DNA of 64,000 nt, from assembly GCF_009689585.1 (NCBI RefSeq), contig NZ_AP018694.1, forward strand, positions 62,001-126,000, written 5' to 3'. Made by a program: the position numbers and the translations under genes. Source of the DNA: Aquipluma nitroreducens (GTDB lineage: Bacteria; Bacteroidota; Bacteroidia; Bacteroidales; Prolixibacteraceae). Under the pieces are notes generated by a model, which was not told the origin of the DNA, made no database searches, and saw only the letters and a list, made by a program, of their open reading frames with translations. Below, piece after piece: positions 1-9,881 of the stretch (positions are counted from its first letter, which is position 1; every line of letters begins with the position of its first letter).

Positions 1-935
1 ACATCCAAAATATCTAATCCCCTGGCGGCAACATCCGTTGCAATCAACATCCTGAAAGTTCCGTTTCTGAATTTTTCCAACGAGTTAATCCGGAGATTTT
101 GCGATTTATTGGAGTGCAAAACGCCAATTTGCTCCGGATAAATTGGATTAAGAAGCTCGAAAACCCGGTCGGCAAATTGCTTACTGGATACAAAAATCAA
201 TACACGGGAAAACTCTTCCTGACTGGCAAGCAGGTTTTCAAGTAAATTTACTTTGGTAAAAAAATTCGGTACAGAATAAAAATATTGGGTAATCTGTTCG
301 AGCGGAGTACGTTGATTTTCAATCTCAACAGTAATTGGCTCGTAAAAATAACTATCAATCAAAGCGGCGACTTCTTCAGTCAAAGTGGCCGAGAACATTA
401 GGTTTTGCCTGCGCTGCGGCAAACTATCCATAAAACTCATCAATTGCGGACGAAATCCGAGGTTTAGCATTTCATCAACTTCATCAATCACCAGTTTCTG
501 AATGGCTTTCAGGCGTAAAACGCCAGTCATCACCAAATCGACCAGACGACCTGGAGTGGCCACTAAAATGTCCATTCCATTATAAACAACCTGTTTTTGT
601 GTATTGATGTTTGTACCGCCATACACACCAACGACCCTGACATTCATATATTTTGCCAATTTCTCAGCTTCACCAACCACCTGCAAAACCAACTCGCGGG
701 TTGGCACAACCACCAATATTCTCGGATATTTCTGATCGGAATATTTAAGTTGGCGAAGAATAGGCAGCAAATACGAAAAAGTCTTACCTGTACCCGTTTG
801 TGCAATGCCAACAGCATCGCGTCCCGACATCACTACCGGATATACTTTTTCCTGAATGGGTGTCGGAGTTGTAAAACCCAGATCACTCAAGGCATTCAGA
901 AGCGGAGTATTTAAATTTAATTCCTGAAAAGTCAC
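1..935 (-). CDS. DEAD-box RNA helicase, RhlE-like (5' part, runs off the left edge)
   Basis: About 311 N-terminal codons of an ATP-dependent RNA helicase. Read on the minus strand, the motifs come in the usual order: Q motif (TPTPIQEKVYP), Walker A AQTGTGKTFSY, PTRELVLQV, TPGRLVDL, motif II as DEVD rather than DEAD, SATL, then the second RecA fold with VLIFVSSK and IATDVAARGLDI. The start is GTG at 935-933: an in-frame TAA lies just upstream and no ATG lies between, so the reading begins MTFQELNLNTP. Such helicases remodel structured RNA during ribosome assembly or mRNA decay; the particular substrate cannot be told. The C-terminal tail, which separates RhlE from other DEAD-box subgroups, lies outside the window. 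Confidence 0.93.
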   Translation of the reverse strand, partial: MTFQELNLNTPLLNALSDLGFTTPTPIQEKVYPVVMSGRDAVGIAQTGTGKTFSYLLPILRQLKYSDQKYPRILVVVPTRELVLQVVGEAEKLAKYMNVRVVGVYGGTNINTQKQVVYNGMDILVATPGRLVDLVMTGVLRLKAIQKLVIDEVDEMLNLGFRPQLMSFMDSLPQRRQNLMFSATLTEEVAALIDSYFYEPITVEIENQRTPLEQITQYFYSVPNFFTKVNLLENLLASQEEFSRVLIFVSSKQFADRVFELLNPIYPEQIGVLHSNKSQNLRINSLEKFRNGTFRMLIATDVAARGLDILD

Positions 936-987
936 TGTACGAAAATTTTAATTCGCTGCAAAGGTAATCCGAAAAAGTTAACAGTCA

Positions 988-1037
988 CAGTTTTCAGTCT
1001 CAGGGCTTGCAATTCTAAACACTGAGACTGAAAACTG
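988..1037 (-). terminator. Perfect 16-bp inverted repeat downstream of the acyl-CoA synthetase
   Basis: Arms at 988-1003 and 1022-1037 are exact reverse complements around an 18-nt loop. It lies 13 bp past the stop of the minus-strand synthetase and before the helicase start, so it probably ends transcription of the synthetase. The arm words (TTTTCAGTCTCAG type) recur loosely near 42820-42840, which suggests a dispersed repeat used as a terminator. Confidence 0.6.
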
Positions 1038-1049
1038 ACCACTGAAAAC

Positions 1050-2711
1050 TTATTCATTCCCATCCTCTTCACGAATCTGCACCCGCCGAATTTTGCCGCT
1101 GATTGTTTTGGGCAATTCGGTTACAAACTCAACAATACGAGGATATTTATAGGGAGCAGTCACTTTTTTTACGTGTTCCTGAAGTTCTTTGGCCAATTCG
1201 TCGCTGGCAGTGTAACTTTTCGACAGAATAATGGTTGCTTTTACCACCTGACCACGATCGGGATCGGGAACCGCAGTAATCGCACATTCCAATACCGCCG
1301 GATGTTCCATCAGTGCACTTTCAACCTCGAAAGGCCCGATCCGGTAGCCTGAGCTCTTAATCACATCATCAGCACGGCCAACAAACCAATAATAGCCATC
1401 TTCGTCGCGCCAGGCCATATCGCCGGTATAATAAACGTCATCGTGCCAAACCTTTTGTGTCAATTTTTCATCGCGATAATAGCCATTAAACATTCCTGTC
1501 GGAGGTTGTTGATCCGTATATAGAATAATTTGCCCTTCCTCTCCAATTTCGCACGAATTGCCTTCATCATCAATCAAATCAATTCCGTAACCGGGCGAAG
1601 GTTTACCCATCGATCCCGGCTTGGGTTCCATCCACGAATAAGTTGCCAAAGCAACAGTCAGTTCGGTTTGTCCATAGCCTTCCATCAATTTGATTCCGGT
1701 AGCATCCAGAAACTGCTTATACACTTCAGGATTCAACGGTTCACCAGCTACCACGCAGTATTTCAGGGCGCTCAAATCAAATTTAGTCAGGTCTTCCTTG
1801 ATCAGAAAGCGATAAATGGTAGGCGGAGCACAAAATGTTGTAACTTTATATTTTTCAATAACTTCCATTAAGTTCTTTGGAACAAACTTATCGAAATCGT
1901 AAGTCATCACTGCACTGCCCGACAACCATTGTCCATATAATTTTCCCCATGCCGATTTGGCCCAACCGGTGTCGGCAACCGTAAAATGCAATCCGTTATC
2001 CTGAACATTCTGCCAGTATTTTGCCGTAAGAATATGTCCAAGCGGATAAATGTAGTTGTGGTTTACCATTTTGGGCATACCTGTCGTTCCTGAAGTAAAA
2101 TACAGAAGCATTATATCTTCATTTGCAGGCATTTTATCTCCCAGCGGGCGAATAAATTCTTCGGAACTACTTTCCATTCCGGAATTAAAATTCAACCAGC
2201 CTTCGCGATCTTCGCCAATTAATGCTTTGACTTTTAGTGTAGGCGATTTTGCCTCAGCCTCTTCGACATGACGGATTACTTCGGTCTCCGGAACGCAAAC
2301 AATCATCTTAATATCAGCCGCATTGCTTCGGTAAACAATGTCCTTCGGACTCAGTAAATGAGTTGCAGGAATGGTGATAGCTCCAATTTTATGGAGAGCA
2401 AGTATGCAAAACCAGAATTCATAGCGCCGTTTCAGGATAAGCATCACCGGATCACCCTTTCCAATACCAGCCGATAGGAAGAAATTGGCTGCTTTGTCGC
2501 TGTAGGTCTTCATCTGCCCGAAGGTGAAAATTTGCTCCTCACCCAAATCATTGCACCAAACCATTGCAATTTTATCGGGTGTTTTAGTCGCAATTTCGTC
2601 AACCACGTCGTAAGCAAAGTTGAAATTTTCAGGAATCTGAAGTTTATAATTTGCTACAAAATCTTCGTAGGAAGCGAATTCTGTTTGTGAAAGATATTTA
2701 TCGAGTACCAT
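1050..2711 (-). CDS. AMP-forming acyl-CoA synthetase (ANL family)
   Basis: A 553-residue adenylate-forming ligase that activates a carboxylate with ATP and joins it to CoA. The P-loop-like motif [13 protein letters not shown] lies near residue 205, the A5 motif YGQTELT near 347, the hinge/ADP-binding motif [20 protein letters not shown] near 427, and the catalytic lysine of KTISGKIRR near the C-terminus. The length and fold fit the medium-chain/acetyl-type AMP-binding proteins of Bacteroidota; the substrate (acetate, a fatty acid or an aromatic acid) cannot be fixed from sequence. It starts 42 bp after the XRE-cupin gene on the same strand, so the two are probably one operon with the regulator sensing a related ligand. 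Confidence 0.9.
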   Translation of the reverse strand: MVLDKYLSQTEFASYEDFVANYKLQIPENFNFAYDVVDEIATKTPDKIAMVWCNDLGEEQIFTFGQMKTYSDKAANFFLSAGIGKGDPVMLILKRRYEFWFCILALHKIGAITIPATHLLSPKDIVYRSNAADIKMIVCVPETEVIRHVEEAEAKSPTLKVKALIGEDREGWLNFNSGMESSSEEFIRPLGDKMPANEDIMLLYFTSGTTGMPKMVNHNYIYPLGHILTAKYWQNVQDNGLHFTVADTGWAKSAWGKLYGQWLSGSAVMTYDFDKFVPKNLMEVIEKYKVTTFCAPPTIYRFLIKEDLTKFDLSALKYCVVAGEPLNPEVYKQFLDATGIKLMEGYGQTELTVALATYSWMEPKPGSMGKPSPGYGIDLIDDEGNSCEIGEEGQIILYTDQQPPTGMFNGYYRDEKLTQKVWHDDVYYTGDMAWRDEDGYYWFVGRADDVIKSSGYRIGPFEVESALMEHPAVLECAITAVPDPDRGQVVKATIILSKSYTASDELAKELQEHVKKVTAPYKYPRIVEFVTELPKTISGKIRRVQIREEDGNE

Positions 2712-2753
2712 ATTTTTGTAATTCTTGATGAAATCTTTAATTAAAGTTTAAGA

Positions 2754-3308
2754 TCAAACGATAACAGCTAAAAACCTAGCCTTCTGATTATTTAATGCTT
2801 TCATGGCATGTTTGTAACCCGAATCAAAATAAATCGAATCGCCTTCGTTCAGGGTAATTTCATGGCCATCGACCACAATCATCAAAGTACCTTCAAGTAC
2901 ATAATTAAACTCCTGTCCGGCGTGCGAATTTGACTCCAATGGAGCATTCGAGGCATCAGGCTCGACTGTCACAATAAACGGCTCGGCTTTTTTCTGAATA
3001 AAATTAGAGGCTAAACTCTCGTATTTGTATTGTTTTCGCCGATCGACAATTAATCCTTTCCCTTTTCGGGCAACCGAATAAACATGCAATTTTGGCTGAT
3101 CACCCTTTAGAAGAGCCGAAAGTTCAAGATTGAACCGGTGGGCAACCTTTAATAAAAAACCAACAGAGATATCAGTATTTCCGTTTTCGTAATTCAATAA
3201 AAGATCTTTTTCGATATTCAATTCATTTGCAAAGCTTTCGGCCGAAATACCTGCAATCTCGCGCAGTTCTTTAATTCGTGCAGCGATCAGTTGAATTTGT
3301 TCGTTCAT
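2754..3308 (-). CDS. XRE-family regulator with C-terminal cupin sensor
   Basis: A 184-residue regulator. Residues about 8-62 form a helix-turn-helix of the XRE/Cro type (IKELREIAGISAESFANEL). Residues about 110-184 form a cupin barrel with the metal-binding pattern SHAGQEFNYVLEGTLMI and a final sheet ending KARFLAVIV. This architecture usually binds a small molecule in the cupin and controls an adjacent metabolic gene. It lies directly upstream of the acyl-CoA synthetase on the same strand, so it most likely regulates that operon, including itself. The start ATG at 3308 immediately precedes the HTH, with no spare N-terminal residues. Confidence 0.9.
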   Translation of the reverse strand: MNEQIQLIAARIKELREIAGISAESFANELNIEKDLLLNYENGNTDISVGFLLKVAHRFNLELSALLKGDQPKLHVYSVARKGKGLIVDRRKQYKYESLASNFIQKKAEPFIVTVEPDASNAPLESNSHAGQEFNYVLEGTLMIVVDGHEITLNEGDSIYFDSGYKHAMKALNNQKARFLAVIV

Positions 3309-3499
3309 AACCTTGATTTTTTGTTTTCAATATACTGATTTTATTCTTTTTTCAGGTTTTAGGACAAAAAAATTGAATTATCTCATTTTTAAAAGCTTAG
3401 AAACCACCACTGCAATCTTTTTTGTCAGCACACAACCTCAACGCGTCTATTTTGTTATACAAGATGAAGATTTTAATAAACAGTCAATTTATTTGCATC

Positions 3500-3934
3500 A
3501 TGGATTTTTCAATCAATCAATATGAATTCGGGCAAAGGCCTTCAGTTACCATTCCAACTCCTGAATTTCTGGAAAAGCTTACTGAACAAGGAATTCGTAA
3601 AATGGTAAGCGATCATTACGACTTATTGAGCCAAAGTGAAATTAAACACCTTTTCCCAAGAATTGAAGAAGCACTCGACAAAGCCAAACAACGGTCGTCT
3701 GACTTTTTCATTCAGATTTGCGGTGGGCACCCTTATTTTAACGAAAATCGCGGTAAACCGATGCTGGCCCGACGACATGCAACTTTCGCAATCACTGCTG
3801 AAGCCCGTATCGTTTGGCTGCAATGCTACCAACAAGTACTGTCTAAGCTTGAATTGCCCGATGAAATCGTCCAATCATTCTGGAATTACCTGAATGTATT
3901 TTCGTTCTGGATGGTAAATACGAAAAGTGAATAA
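3500..3934 (+). CDS. Truncated-haemoglobin-like globin
   Basis: A 144-residue globin-fold protein when started at the ATG at 3500 (MDFSINQYEFGQ). The open frame extends to 3422, but the extra 26 residues do not look like globin. Visible signatures are a Tyr in SDHYDLL at the expected distal B10 region, LFP at the end of the C/E region, then GGHPYF and MLARRHATFAI, whose His93 fits the proximal haem ligand, followed by ARIVWLQCY. The RHxxF...R..WL.C pattern resembles group II truncated haemoglobins. A role in oxygen, NO or peroxide chemistry is inferred from the family. It stands alone, divergent from the XRE-cupin gene. Confidence 0.72.
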   Translation: MDFSINQYEFGQRPSVTIPTPEFLEKLTEQGIRKMVSDHYDLLSQSEIKHLFPRIEEALDKAKQRSSDFFIQICGGHPYFNENRGKPMLARRHATFAITAEARIVWLQCYQQVLSKLELPDEIVQSFWNYLNVFSFWMVNTKSE

Positions 3935-4003
3935 TGAAAATAATTCTGATACTCATTTTAAATAAAGGTAATTAGTGTCGTGTCAACCAACAATTGACGC
4001 AAT

Positions 4004-4055
4004 GTCATACCGAACGTTCGACTGAGCTCACGTCGAAGGCTTGTTTCGGCATCTC
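4004..4055. repeat. Dispersed-repeat-like imperfect palindrome in the 3935-4260 intergenic gap
   Basis: The 326-bp gap before the sensor kinase holds no ORF. It contains a nested inverted repeat: CCGAA (4010-4014) pairs with TTCGG (4045-4049), and TTCGAC (4017-4022) with GTCGAA (4032-4037). It is followed at about 4079-4102 by a GC-rich CCCGC/GCGGG hairpin. The word pattern (TTCGAC...GTCGAAGG) is of the kind scattered between genes in many Bacteroidota. A related block occurs at 57533-57573. Confidence 0.5.
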
Positions 4056-4199
4056 GAATTAACATGAAACCCTGAAACCCCGCCTGACAAGCGAGCGGGC
4101 AGGAAGTTCTGGGTGATTGGTGCTTGATAAAGCCAAGCTAACACAACACCAGGAATTCAGTTGAGTGATTAGCCTCGAAATAGTTGCTTCATAAACATA

Positions 4200-4230
4200 T
4201 TTGTCTTGTCTTTTTTAATTAGTATTTTTC
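4200..4230 (+). promoter_or_regulatory. Bacteroidota-type promoter of the sensor kinase block
   Basis: TTTG at 4200-4203 and TATTTTTC at 4223-4230 are separated by 19 bp, close to the -33 TTTG / -7 TAnnTTTG consensus of Bacteroidota sigma-ABfr. The predicted transcript start near 4237 gives a leader of about 24 nt before the ATG at 4261. Confidence 0.55.
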
Positions 4231-4260
4231 TGAAATACGAAATCACGGAAAAGGTAGATT

Positions 4261-7200
4261 ATGGGCAAGAAAGATGAAAATAGTGACGTCACGAAAAGCA
4301 TATTTAATAATGGTGAACTATACCACATTTTATTTGAAAATGCAGGTGAGGTAATCATTTTCGCTTCGAACACTCAAATAATTGATTGCAACATTGAAGC
4401 GCTCACATTATTTGAATTCGGAACAAAATCGGACATGATTGGTCGTTTTTTATTCGATTTCAGCCCCGAGCTGCAGTCTGACGGAAAACAATCTTCAGTA
4501 AAAGCAAAAAGATTAATTGACGAAACCAACCGCAAAGCGTCTCTAAAATTCAACTGGAAGTATCTTAAATACAATGGGATTGCATTTGAAAGTGAAGTAT
4601 CGATCCATTCATTTAAATACGAGAATCAGAACTACCAGAAGATCACAATTCGCGAACTATTTCAGAAACGGGACACGGAGAATGAATTAAATGAGGCTGA
4701 AAATCTACTTCAAAACGCTATTGATACTGTACCTCAACCGTTATTCATCAAAAATGATCAGTTTGTGTATACCCATTGTAACCAGGCATTTGCTGAATAT
4801 ATTGGAAAATCCAAAGAAGAAATCATTGGTTCAACCGTTTTTCAAATTAGTGAACCTGAAAAAGCCGCAATATACCAAAAATCGGATATTGAGCTATTTG
4901 ATACAGAAAAATCTCAAATCTATGAATCAAAAGTAAAATCTTCGGAAGCGTTAAATCGTGATGTCGTTTTCAGAAAAAATATCATTAAAAATCTGGGAAA
5001 TAGCAAGATCGGAATAATTGGAATAATCGATGATGTTACTGAATACAAAAAAAACAGAGAAGAATTAATTCAGACAGAGCTCAAGTATAAAAATATATTC
5101 AAAAACGTTCAGGATGTATTTTACCAGACTGATTTAAATGGAATTTTAACAGAAATAAGTCCATCGATCAAACGATACTCCCAGTATGTACATCATGACA
5201 TTATTGGGCAACCCATCGAAAGCTTTTATGCCAATCCGGAAGACCGAAAACAATTGATAAAAGAGATCTCTGAAAAAGGCGAAGCGCTGGATTTCATATT
5301 ACAGTTAAAAGGATTAAATAATCAATTGGTTTGGTCCTCGGTTAATGCGCATTTTATTTACGATGAAACAGGAAAGGTTTCCGGAGTAGAAGGAACAATA
5401 AGAGACATTACAGAACGGAAACAAACGGAAGATAAACTAAGACTTTCGCTTTCGTTACTTGAAGCAACACTTGACTCAACAGCCGATGGAATTCTGGTGG
5501 TAAGCCGCGAAGGGAAAATTACCAGCTACAATAAGCAGTTCAAGCAAATTTTTAATCTTTCAGAAGAAGTGCTTGAAGCAGGTGGTGTTTCCCAAGCGAT
5601 TGAATACGTTCTGAGTCAGTTAAAAGATCCTGATCTGTTTGTTTCCAAGATGCAACACCTCTATAATCATCCTGAATTAGATAGCCTTGACACCATTGAA
5701 TTAGTGGACGGGCGAATTTTGGAGCGCTTTTCATGCCCGCAACTTCTCGATGGTAAACCGATAGGACGAGTTTGGAATTTCAAAGATGTAACCGTAAATA
5801 AAACTGCAGAAAAACAAATGCAGTTGATGGCTCATGCCTTAAGAAGTATCAACGAATCGATTAGCATAACCGATATTAACGACCAAATTTTATTTGTGAA
5901 TGCCGCATTTCTGAAAACCTACGGCTACGCGGAAAATGAGAATTTGGTTGGACAAGACATTTCAATTGTCCGGTCGGAGAATAATGATCCAGAACTTGTC
6001 AAACAAATTTTGACCATTACAGCCGAAACAGGTTGGCATGGTGAAATACTGAATAAAAGGCTTGACGGAACTGAATTTCCGATATCATTATCGACATCTG
6101 TTGTTCAAAATAATAATGGAGAAATAATCGGAATGGTTGGTGTTGCTGTTGACATTACTGAGCGGAAACATGCAGAAAAGACACTTGCGGATAAAGAAGC
6201 ACAGTTACGGACTCTGCTTCAAACGATTCCCGACCTAATTTGGCTAAAAGACATCAATGGCGTTTACTTGACTTGTAATAAAATGTTCGAACAATTTTTT
6301 GGTGCTTCTGAGTCCGAAATTATTGGAAAAACCGATTATGATTTTGTGGATAAGGATCTAGCTGATCTTTTTCGCAATAATGATAGAAATGCGATGAAAG
6401 CAGGTAAAACATCAATTAACGAAGAGTGGATCACTTTTGCATCAGACGGACACAAGGCACTGCTCGAAACCATTAAAATGCCAATGTATAACCAAAAGAA
6501 AGAAATCATTGGCGTACTTGGCGTAGGCCGGGACATTACGTATCGGAAGCATTCCGAAGAAATGCTCAGGCAGAGCGAAACCAAATACCGGAACCTGATT
6601 GAGACTATGCCTGATGGCGTATACAGGAGCACCCCTGAAGGTAAATTTGTTGAAGTAAACGACGCTATGGTGAGAATTTTGGGATACGATAGCAAGGAAG
6701 ATTTAATGTCAATCGATATCAAAACCCAACTTTATTTTGATGCTGAGGAAAGGGAAAGATTGTCGAAAAAATTGCGCATAAACGAATTAGACATATTTCC
6801 ACTTCGAAGAAAAGATGGATCAACGGTTTATATAGAAGATCATGGCTGGTTTGTTACTGACGATGACGGTAAAACTATTTTTCATGAAGGTATTTCAAGG
6901 GATGTTACACAACGAAAAAATTCAGAGGTACAACTTCAGCAATACGCTGAGCAACTAAAGGAATTGGTTGCTACGAAAGACAAATTCTTCTCAATTATTG
7001 CTCACGATTTAAAAAGTCCGTTTAACTCCATAATGGGTTTAAGTGAGATCATAAAAAATGATGCCAAGCACCTCGACATTGCAACTATTGAGCAATATGC
7101 AGGAATCATTCATTCAACATCAAACAATACCTTTAAGTTACTTGAGAATCTGCTCGATTGGGCGCGAATCCAACAATCGCAAATGCCATTTCATCCGGTT

Positions 7201-7653
7201 TCACTTGTCTTAAAAACTCTTACAAACGAAGTTTTAGAGTTCTTGATCGAAAATGCAAATAGTAAAATGATTGCTATAATCAATTATATTCCAGATAATT
7301 TAATTGTTATGGCCGATAAAAATATGATCAGGACCATTCTTCGAAACCTAATATCAAATGCGTTGAAGTTTACTTCTAAAAATGGGAAAGTTGAAATAAA
7401 AGCGTTTTACAGCGAAAATAAAGTAGTGATTTCGGTTGCGGATACTGGGATAGGGATCAAACCGGAAGATATTGATAAAATCTTCAAAATTGGATCGAGC
7501 TTTTCGAAACGCGGAACTGAAAATGAAAAAGGAACAGGCCTTGGTTTGTTGCTATGTAAAGAGTTTGTTGAAAAACATGGGGGTGAAATTTGGATAGAAA
7601 GCGAAGAAGGGAAAGGTAGTAGCTTTAATTTCAGCATACCCACTTCAATTTAA
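4261..7653 (+). CDS. Multi-PAS sensor histidine kinase (seven PAS domains)
   Basis: A 1130-residue soluble sensor kinase with no obvious membrane segment. About seven PAS/PAC units follow each other (roughly residues 18-135, 145-265, 275-395, 400-520, 525-645, 650-770 and 775-900); several end in the PAC signature DITERK or a variant. The dimerisation/phosphoacceptor helix carries His915 in FFSIIAHDLKSPF. The ATPase domain shows N box NLISNALKFT, G1 VADTGIGI and G2 GTGLGLLLC. There is no receiver domain, so phosphate must go to a separate regulator, plausibly one encoded downstream at 12172 or 12630. It is the first gene of a same-strand signalling block, 26 bp before the next. PAS ligands cannot be predicted. 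Confidence 0.93.
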   Translation: MGKKDENSDVTKSIFNNGELYHILFENAGEVIIFASNTQIIDCNIEALTLFEFGTKSDMIGRFLFDFSPELQSDGKQSSVKAKRLIDETNRKASLKFNWKYLKYNGIAFESEVSIHSFKYENQNYQKITIRELFQKRDTENELNEAENLLQNAIDTVPQPLFIKNDQFVYTHCNQAFAEYIGKSKEEIIGSTVFQISEPEKAAIYQKSDIELFDTEKSQIYESKVKSSEALNRDVVFRKNIIKNLGNSKIGIIGIIDDVTEYKKNREELIQTELKYKNIFKNVQDVFYQTDLNGILTEISPSIKRYSQYVHHDIIGQPIESFYANPEDRKQLIKEISEKGEALDFILQLKGLNNQLVWSSVNAHFIYDETGKVSGVEGTIRDITERKQTEDKLRLSLSLLEATLDSTADGILVVSREGKITSYNKQFKQIFNLSEEVLEAGGVSQAIEYVLSQLKDPDLFVSKMQHLYNHPELDSLDTIELVDGRILERFSCPQLLDGKPIGRVWNFKDVTVNKTAEKQMQLMAHALRSINESISITDINDQILFVNAAFLKTYGYAENENLVGQDISIVRSENNDPELVKQILTITAETGWHGEILNKRLDGTEFPISLSTSVVQNNNGEIIGMVGVAVDITERKHAEKTLADKEAQLRTLLQTIPDLIWLKDINGVYLTCNKMFEQFFGASESEIIGKTDYDFVDKDLADLFRNNDRNAMKAGKTSINEEWITFASDGHKALLETIKMPMYNQKKEIIGVLGVGRDITYRKHSEEMLRQSETKYRNLIETMPDGVYRSTPEGKFVEVNDAMVRILGYDSKEDLMSIDIKTQLYFDAEERERLSKKLRINELDIFPLRRKDGSTVYIEDHGWFVTDDDGKTIFHEGISRDVTQRKNSEVQLQQYAEQLKELVATKDKFFSIIAHDLKSPFNSIMGLSEIIKNDAKHLDIATIEQYAGIIHSTSNNTFKLLENLLDWARIQQSQMPFHPVSLVLKTLTNEVLEFLIENANSKMIAIINYIPDNLIVMADKNMIRTILRNLISNALKFTSKNGKVEIKAFYSENKVVISVADTGIGIKPEDIDKIFKIGSSFSKRGTENEKGTGLGLLLCKEFVEKHGGEIWIESEEGKGSSFNFSIPTSI

Positions 7654-7679
7654 CTTAAAAATTTATCACACAGCACAAT

Positions 7680-9848
7680 ATGGATATAGAAGCACAAAAC
7701 CATCAACTAAGACTTGAAATTGAGGCGCTGCAAGAGAAAATAGCTTCTTTAAAAGAAAGTGAAGAACGCTATCGGTTAATTTCAAGTGTTTCAACCGATT
7801 ATACTTTTTCAACTAAAGTAATGCCTGATGGATCACTTAACCTGAATTGGGTTGCTGGGGCCTTCGAATCCATCTCTGGTTATTCGCTCGAAGAATTTAA
7901 AGCCCGTGGTGGATGGCGTGCCTCAATTCATCCTGATGACTATCCTATCGATGATAAAGACTTAGCCCGACTTCGGAATAATCAGAGTACAGAAAGTCAA
8001 ATCAGAACAATTAATCGGGATGGAAAAATTGTATGGGTCCAGGTATTTGCCCATCCACTCTGGAGCAATGAAAAGAATAGACTGGTTGGAATATACGGAG
8101 CTGTAAAAAATATAACTGATCGAAAGAATGCTGAAGAAAATCTAATTAAATCTGAATTGCAATTTCGTTCCCTGGTTGAAAACATTCACGAAATGGTTAC
8201 CATTCTTGATTTTAAGGGGAAACCCACTTATACCAGCCCAGCTGTTGAGCGAATAACTGGTTTTTCGTTAGAAGAATTGCAGCAAATGGATGGGTTTTGC
8301 TTAATTCATCCAGACGAATTGGAAGACGCAAAAAAAACCTTCGAGTTTCTGAAAAATAATCCCGGAGTTCAAACAACTCGAATCAATCGATTATTACATA
8401 AAGATGGGCATTGGATTTGGGCCGAAGGAACCTTAATCAATTTAATAAATAACGAAAATATTAATGCCATTGTAAGTAATTACCGCGATATAACCGAACG
8501 ACTTACTCTTGAAAAACACCTAAAGGATTATAACGAACGACTAAAACTTATATTGGAAAACGCGCCAATTGCCATATGGGATTGGAATCTGGAAACGGAT
8601 CAATGGTATGCGACCTCAAAATACTACACGATGCTAGGATATGAGCCTGAAACAGGTTATCCGGATCGAATCATCTGGATAAACCGAATTCATCCAGATG
8701 ACCGTAAAGTGGTTGAAAAAAAAATTACTTCAGTACTTGATCACGAAAATGATGAATACAGTTACGAGGCCAGGATGTTGCATGCAGACGGAAGCTACCG
8801 TTGGCAAGCAGTTATTGGTAACGCAATCGAAAGAAACAAAGAAAATAAGCTTATCCGAATGCTGGGGGTTAGAATCGACATTAATGAAAGAAAACTTGCT
8901 GAGGAGTTGGTTATGAATTCGGAAAAGCGCTTAAGAGACTTTTTGGAAAAAATTAATCTGATCGCTGTTATACTCGACATCAATGGAAAAGTAATCTTTT
9001 GTAATGATTATCTGCTAAATCTTACAGGCTATTCATCGGCAGAGATGATTGGAGCCGATTGGTTCGACCTTATGATTCCGAATGACCATCCAGATGTTAA
9101 GAAAATGTTTTTGAACAGCCTGAAAGAAGGTAAGATTCTGTCACGTATAGAGAATCCAATTGTCACCAAAGATGGACAAATACGTGATATTGTCTGGAGT
9201 AACGCCGTACAACACGATTCCAATAGTCATATTTTAGGTGCATCAAGCATTGGCGAAGATATTACCGATCAAAAACTCGCTCAAAAAACTATTTTAAGTA
9301 AAGACAGATTATTACACTTGACTGGCGAAATGGCTAAAGTGGGCGGATGGGAATTTGAAACAAAAACCATGAAAGGAACATGGACTAATGAAGTGGCAAA
9401 AATTCACGCTCTCGATCCTGAAGGTGAATCGAATGTAGCTTTCGGATTAAGCTTCTATGATTCGGAGTCACGCATATTAATTGAAAATGCTATTGATAGA
9501 GCGATTTCCAATAAGGAATCATATGATCTGACGTTAAAGATGACCGATGCCAATAGTGTTAAAAAATGGGTACGAACAATAGGAATCCCAGTCGTTGAAG
9601 AGGGCAAAGTTGTAAGACTCCAAGGTACGTTTCAAGACATCTCCGAACTTAAAAAAGCAGAAGACGATCTACGGTTACTTAATGCAGAGCTTGAGCAAAG
9701 GGTATTGGATAGAACAAAAGAACTTGAGACCTCAAATACAGAGCTTGCCCGAATGAACAGACTTTTTGTAGGCCGTGAACTTCGAATGGTAGAGCTAAAG
9801 CGCCAAATTAAAGAGCTGGAAGAAAAACACCAAACAAACAATTCATAA
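7680..9848 (+). CDS. PAS-only sensory protein with C-terminal coiled coil, no kinase domain
   Basis: A 722-residue protein with five PAS/PAC units (about residues 20-155, 160-275, 285-405, 410-535 and 540-660). Several are PAS_3-like with IHPDD and W.WAEG/RWQAV patterns. The last PAC runs into a long charged coiled coil (LELRVLDRTKE-like, then LFVGRELRMVELKRQI) and the protein then ends. That GRELRMVELK segment normally links PAS domains to a histidine kinase core, but no H-box or ATPase domain follows; the stop is clean and the next gene begins 33 bp later with its own start. It is therefore probably a sensory subunit that docks by coiled coil onto a neighbouring kinase. The alternative is a kinase that lost its catalytic half. 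Confidence 0.88.
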   Translation: MDIEAQNHQLRLEIEALQEKIASLKESEERYRLISSVSTDYTFSTKVMPDGSLNLNWVAGAFESISGYSLEEFKARGGWRASIHPDDYPIDDKDLARLRNNQSTESQIRTINRDGKIVWVQVFAHPLWSNEKNRLVGIYGAVKNITDRKNAEENLIKSELQFRSLVENIHEMVTILDFKGKPTYTSPAVERITGFSLEELQQMDGFCLIHPDELEDAKKTFEFLKNNPGVQTTRINRLLHKDGHWIWAEGTLINLINNENINAIVSNYRDITERLTLEKHLKDYNERLKLILENAPIAIWDWNLETDQWYATSKYYTMLGYEPETGYPDRIIWINRIHPDDRKVVEKKITSVLDHENDEYSYEARMLHADGSYRWQAVIGNAIERNKENKLIRMLGVRIDINERKLAEELVMNSEKRLRDFLEKINLIAVILDINGKVIFCNDYLLNLTGYSSAEMIGADWFDLMIPNDHPDVKKMFLNSLKEGKILSRIENPIVTKDGQIRDIVWSNAVQHDSNSHILGASSIGEDITDQKLAQKTILSKDRLLHLTGEMAKVGGWEFETKTMKGTWTNEVAKIHALDPEGESNVAFGLSFYDSESRILIENAIDRAISNKESYDLTLKMTDANSVKKWVRTIGIPVVEEGKVVRLQGTFQDISELKKAEDDLRLLNAELEQRVLDRTKELETSNTELARMNRLFVGRELRMVELKRQIKELEEKHQTNNS

Positions 9849-9881
9849 CAGGTTCTGACACATTAACTAAAACTTCGACGA

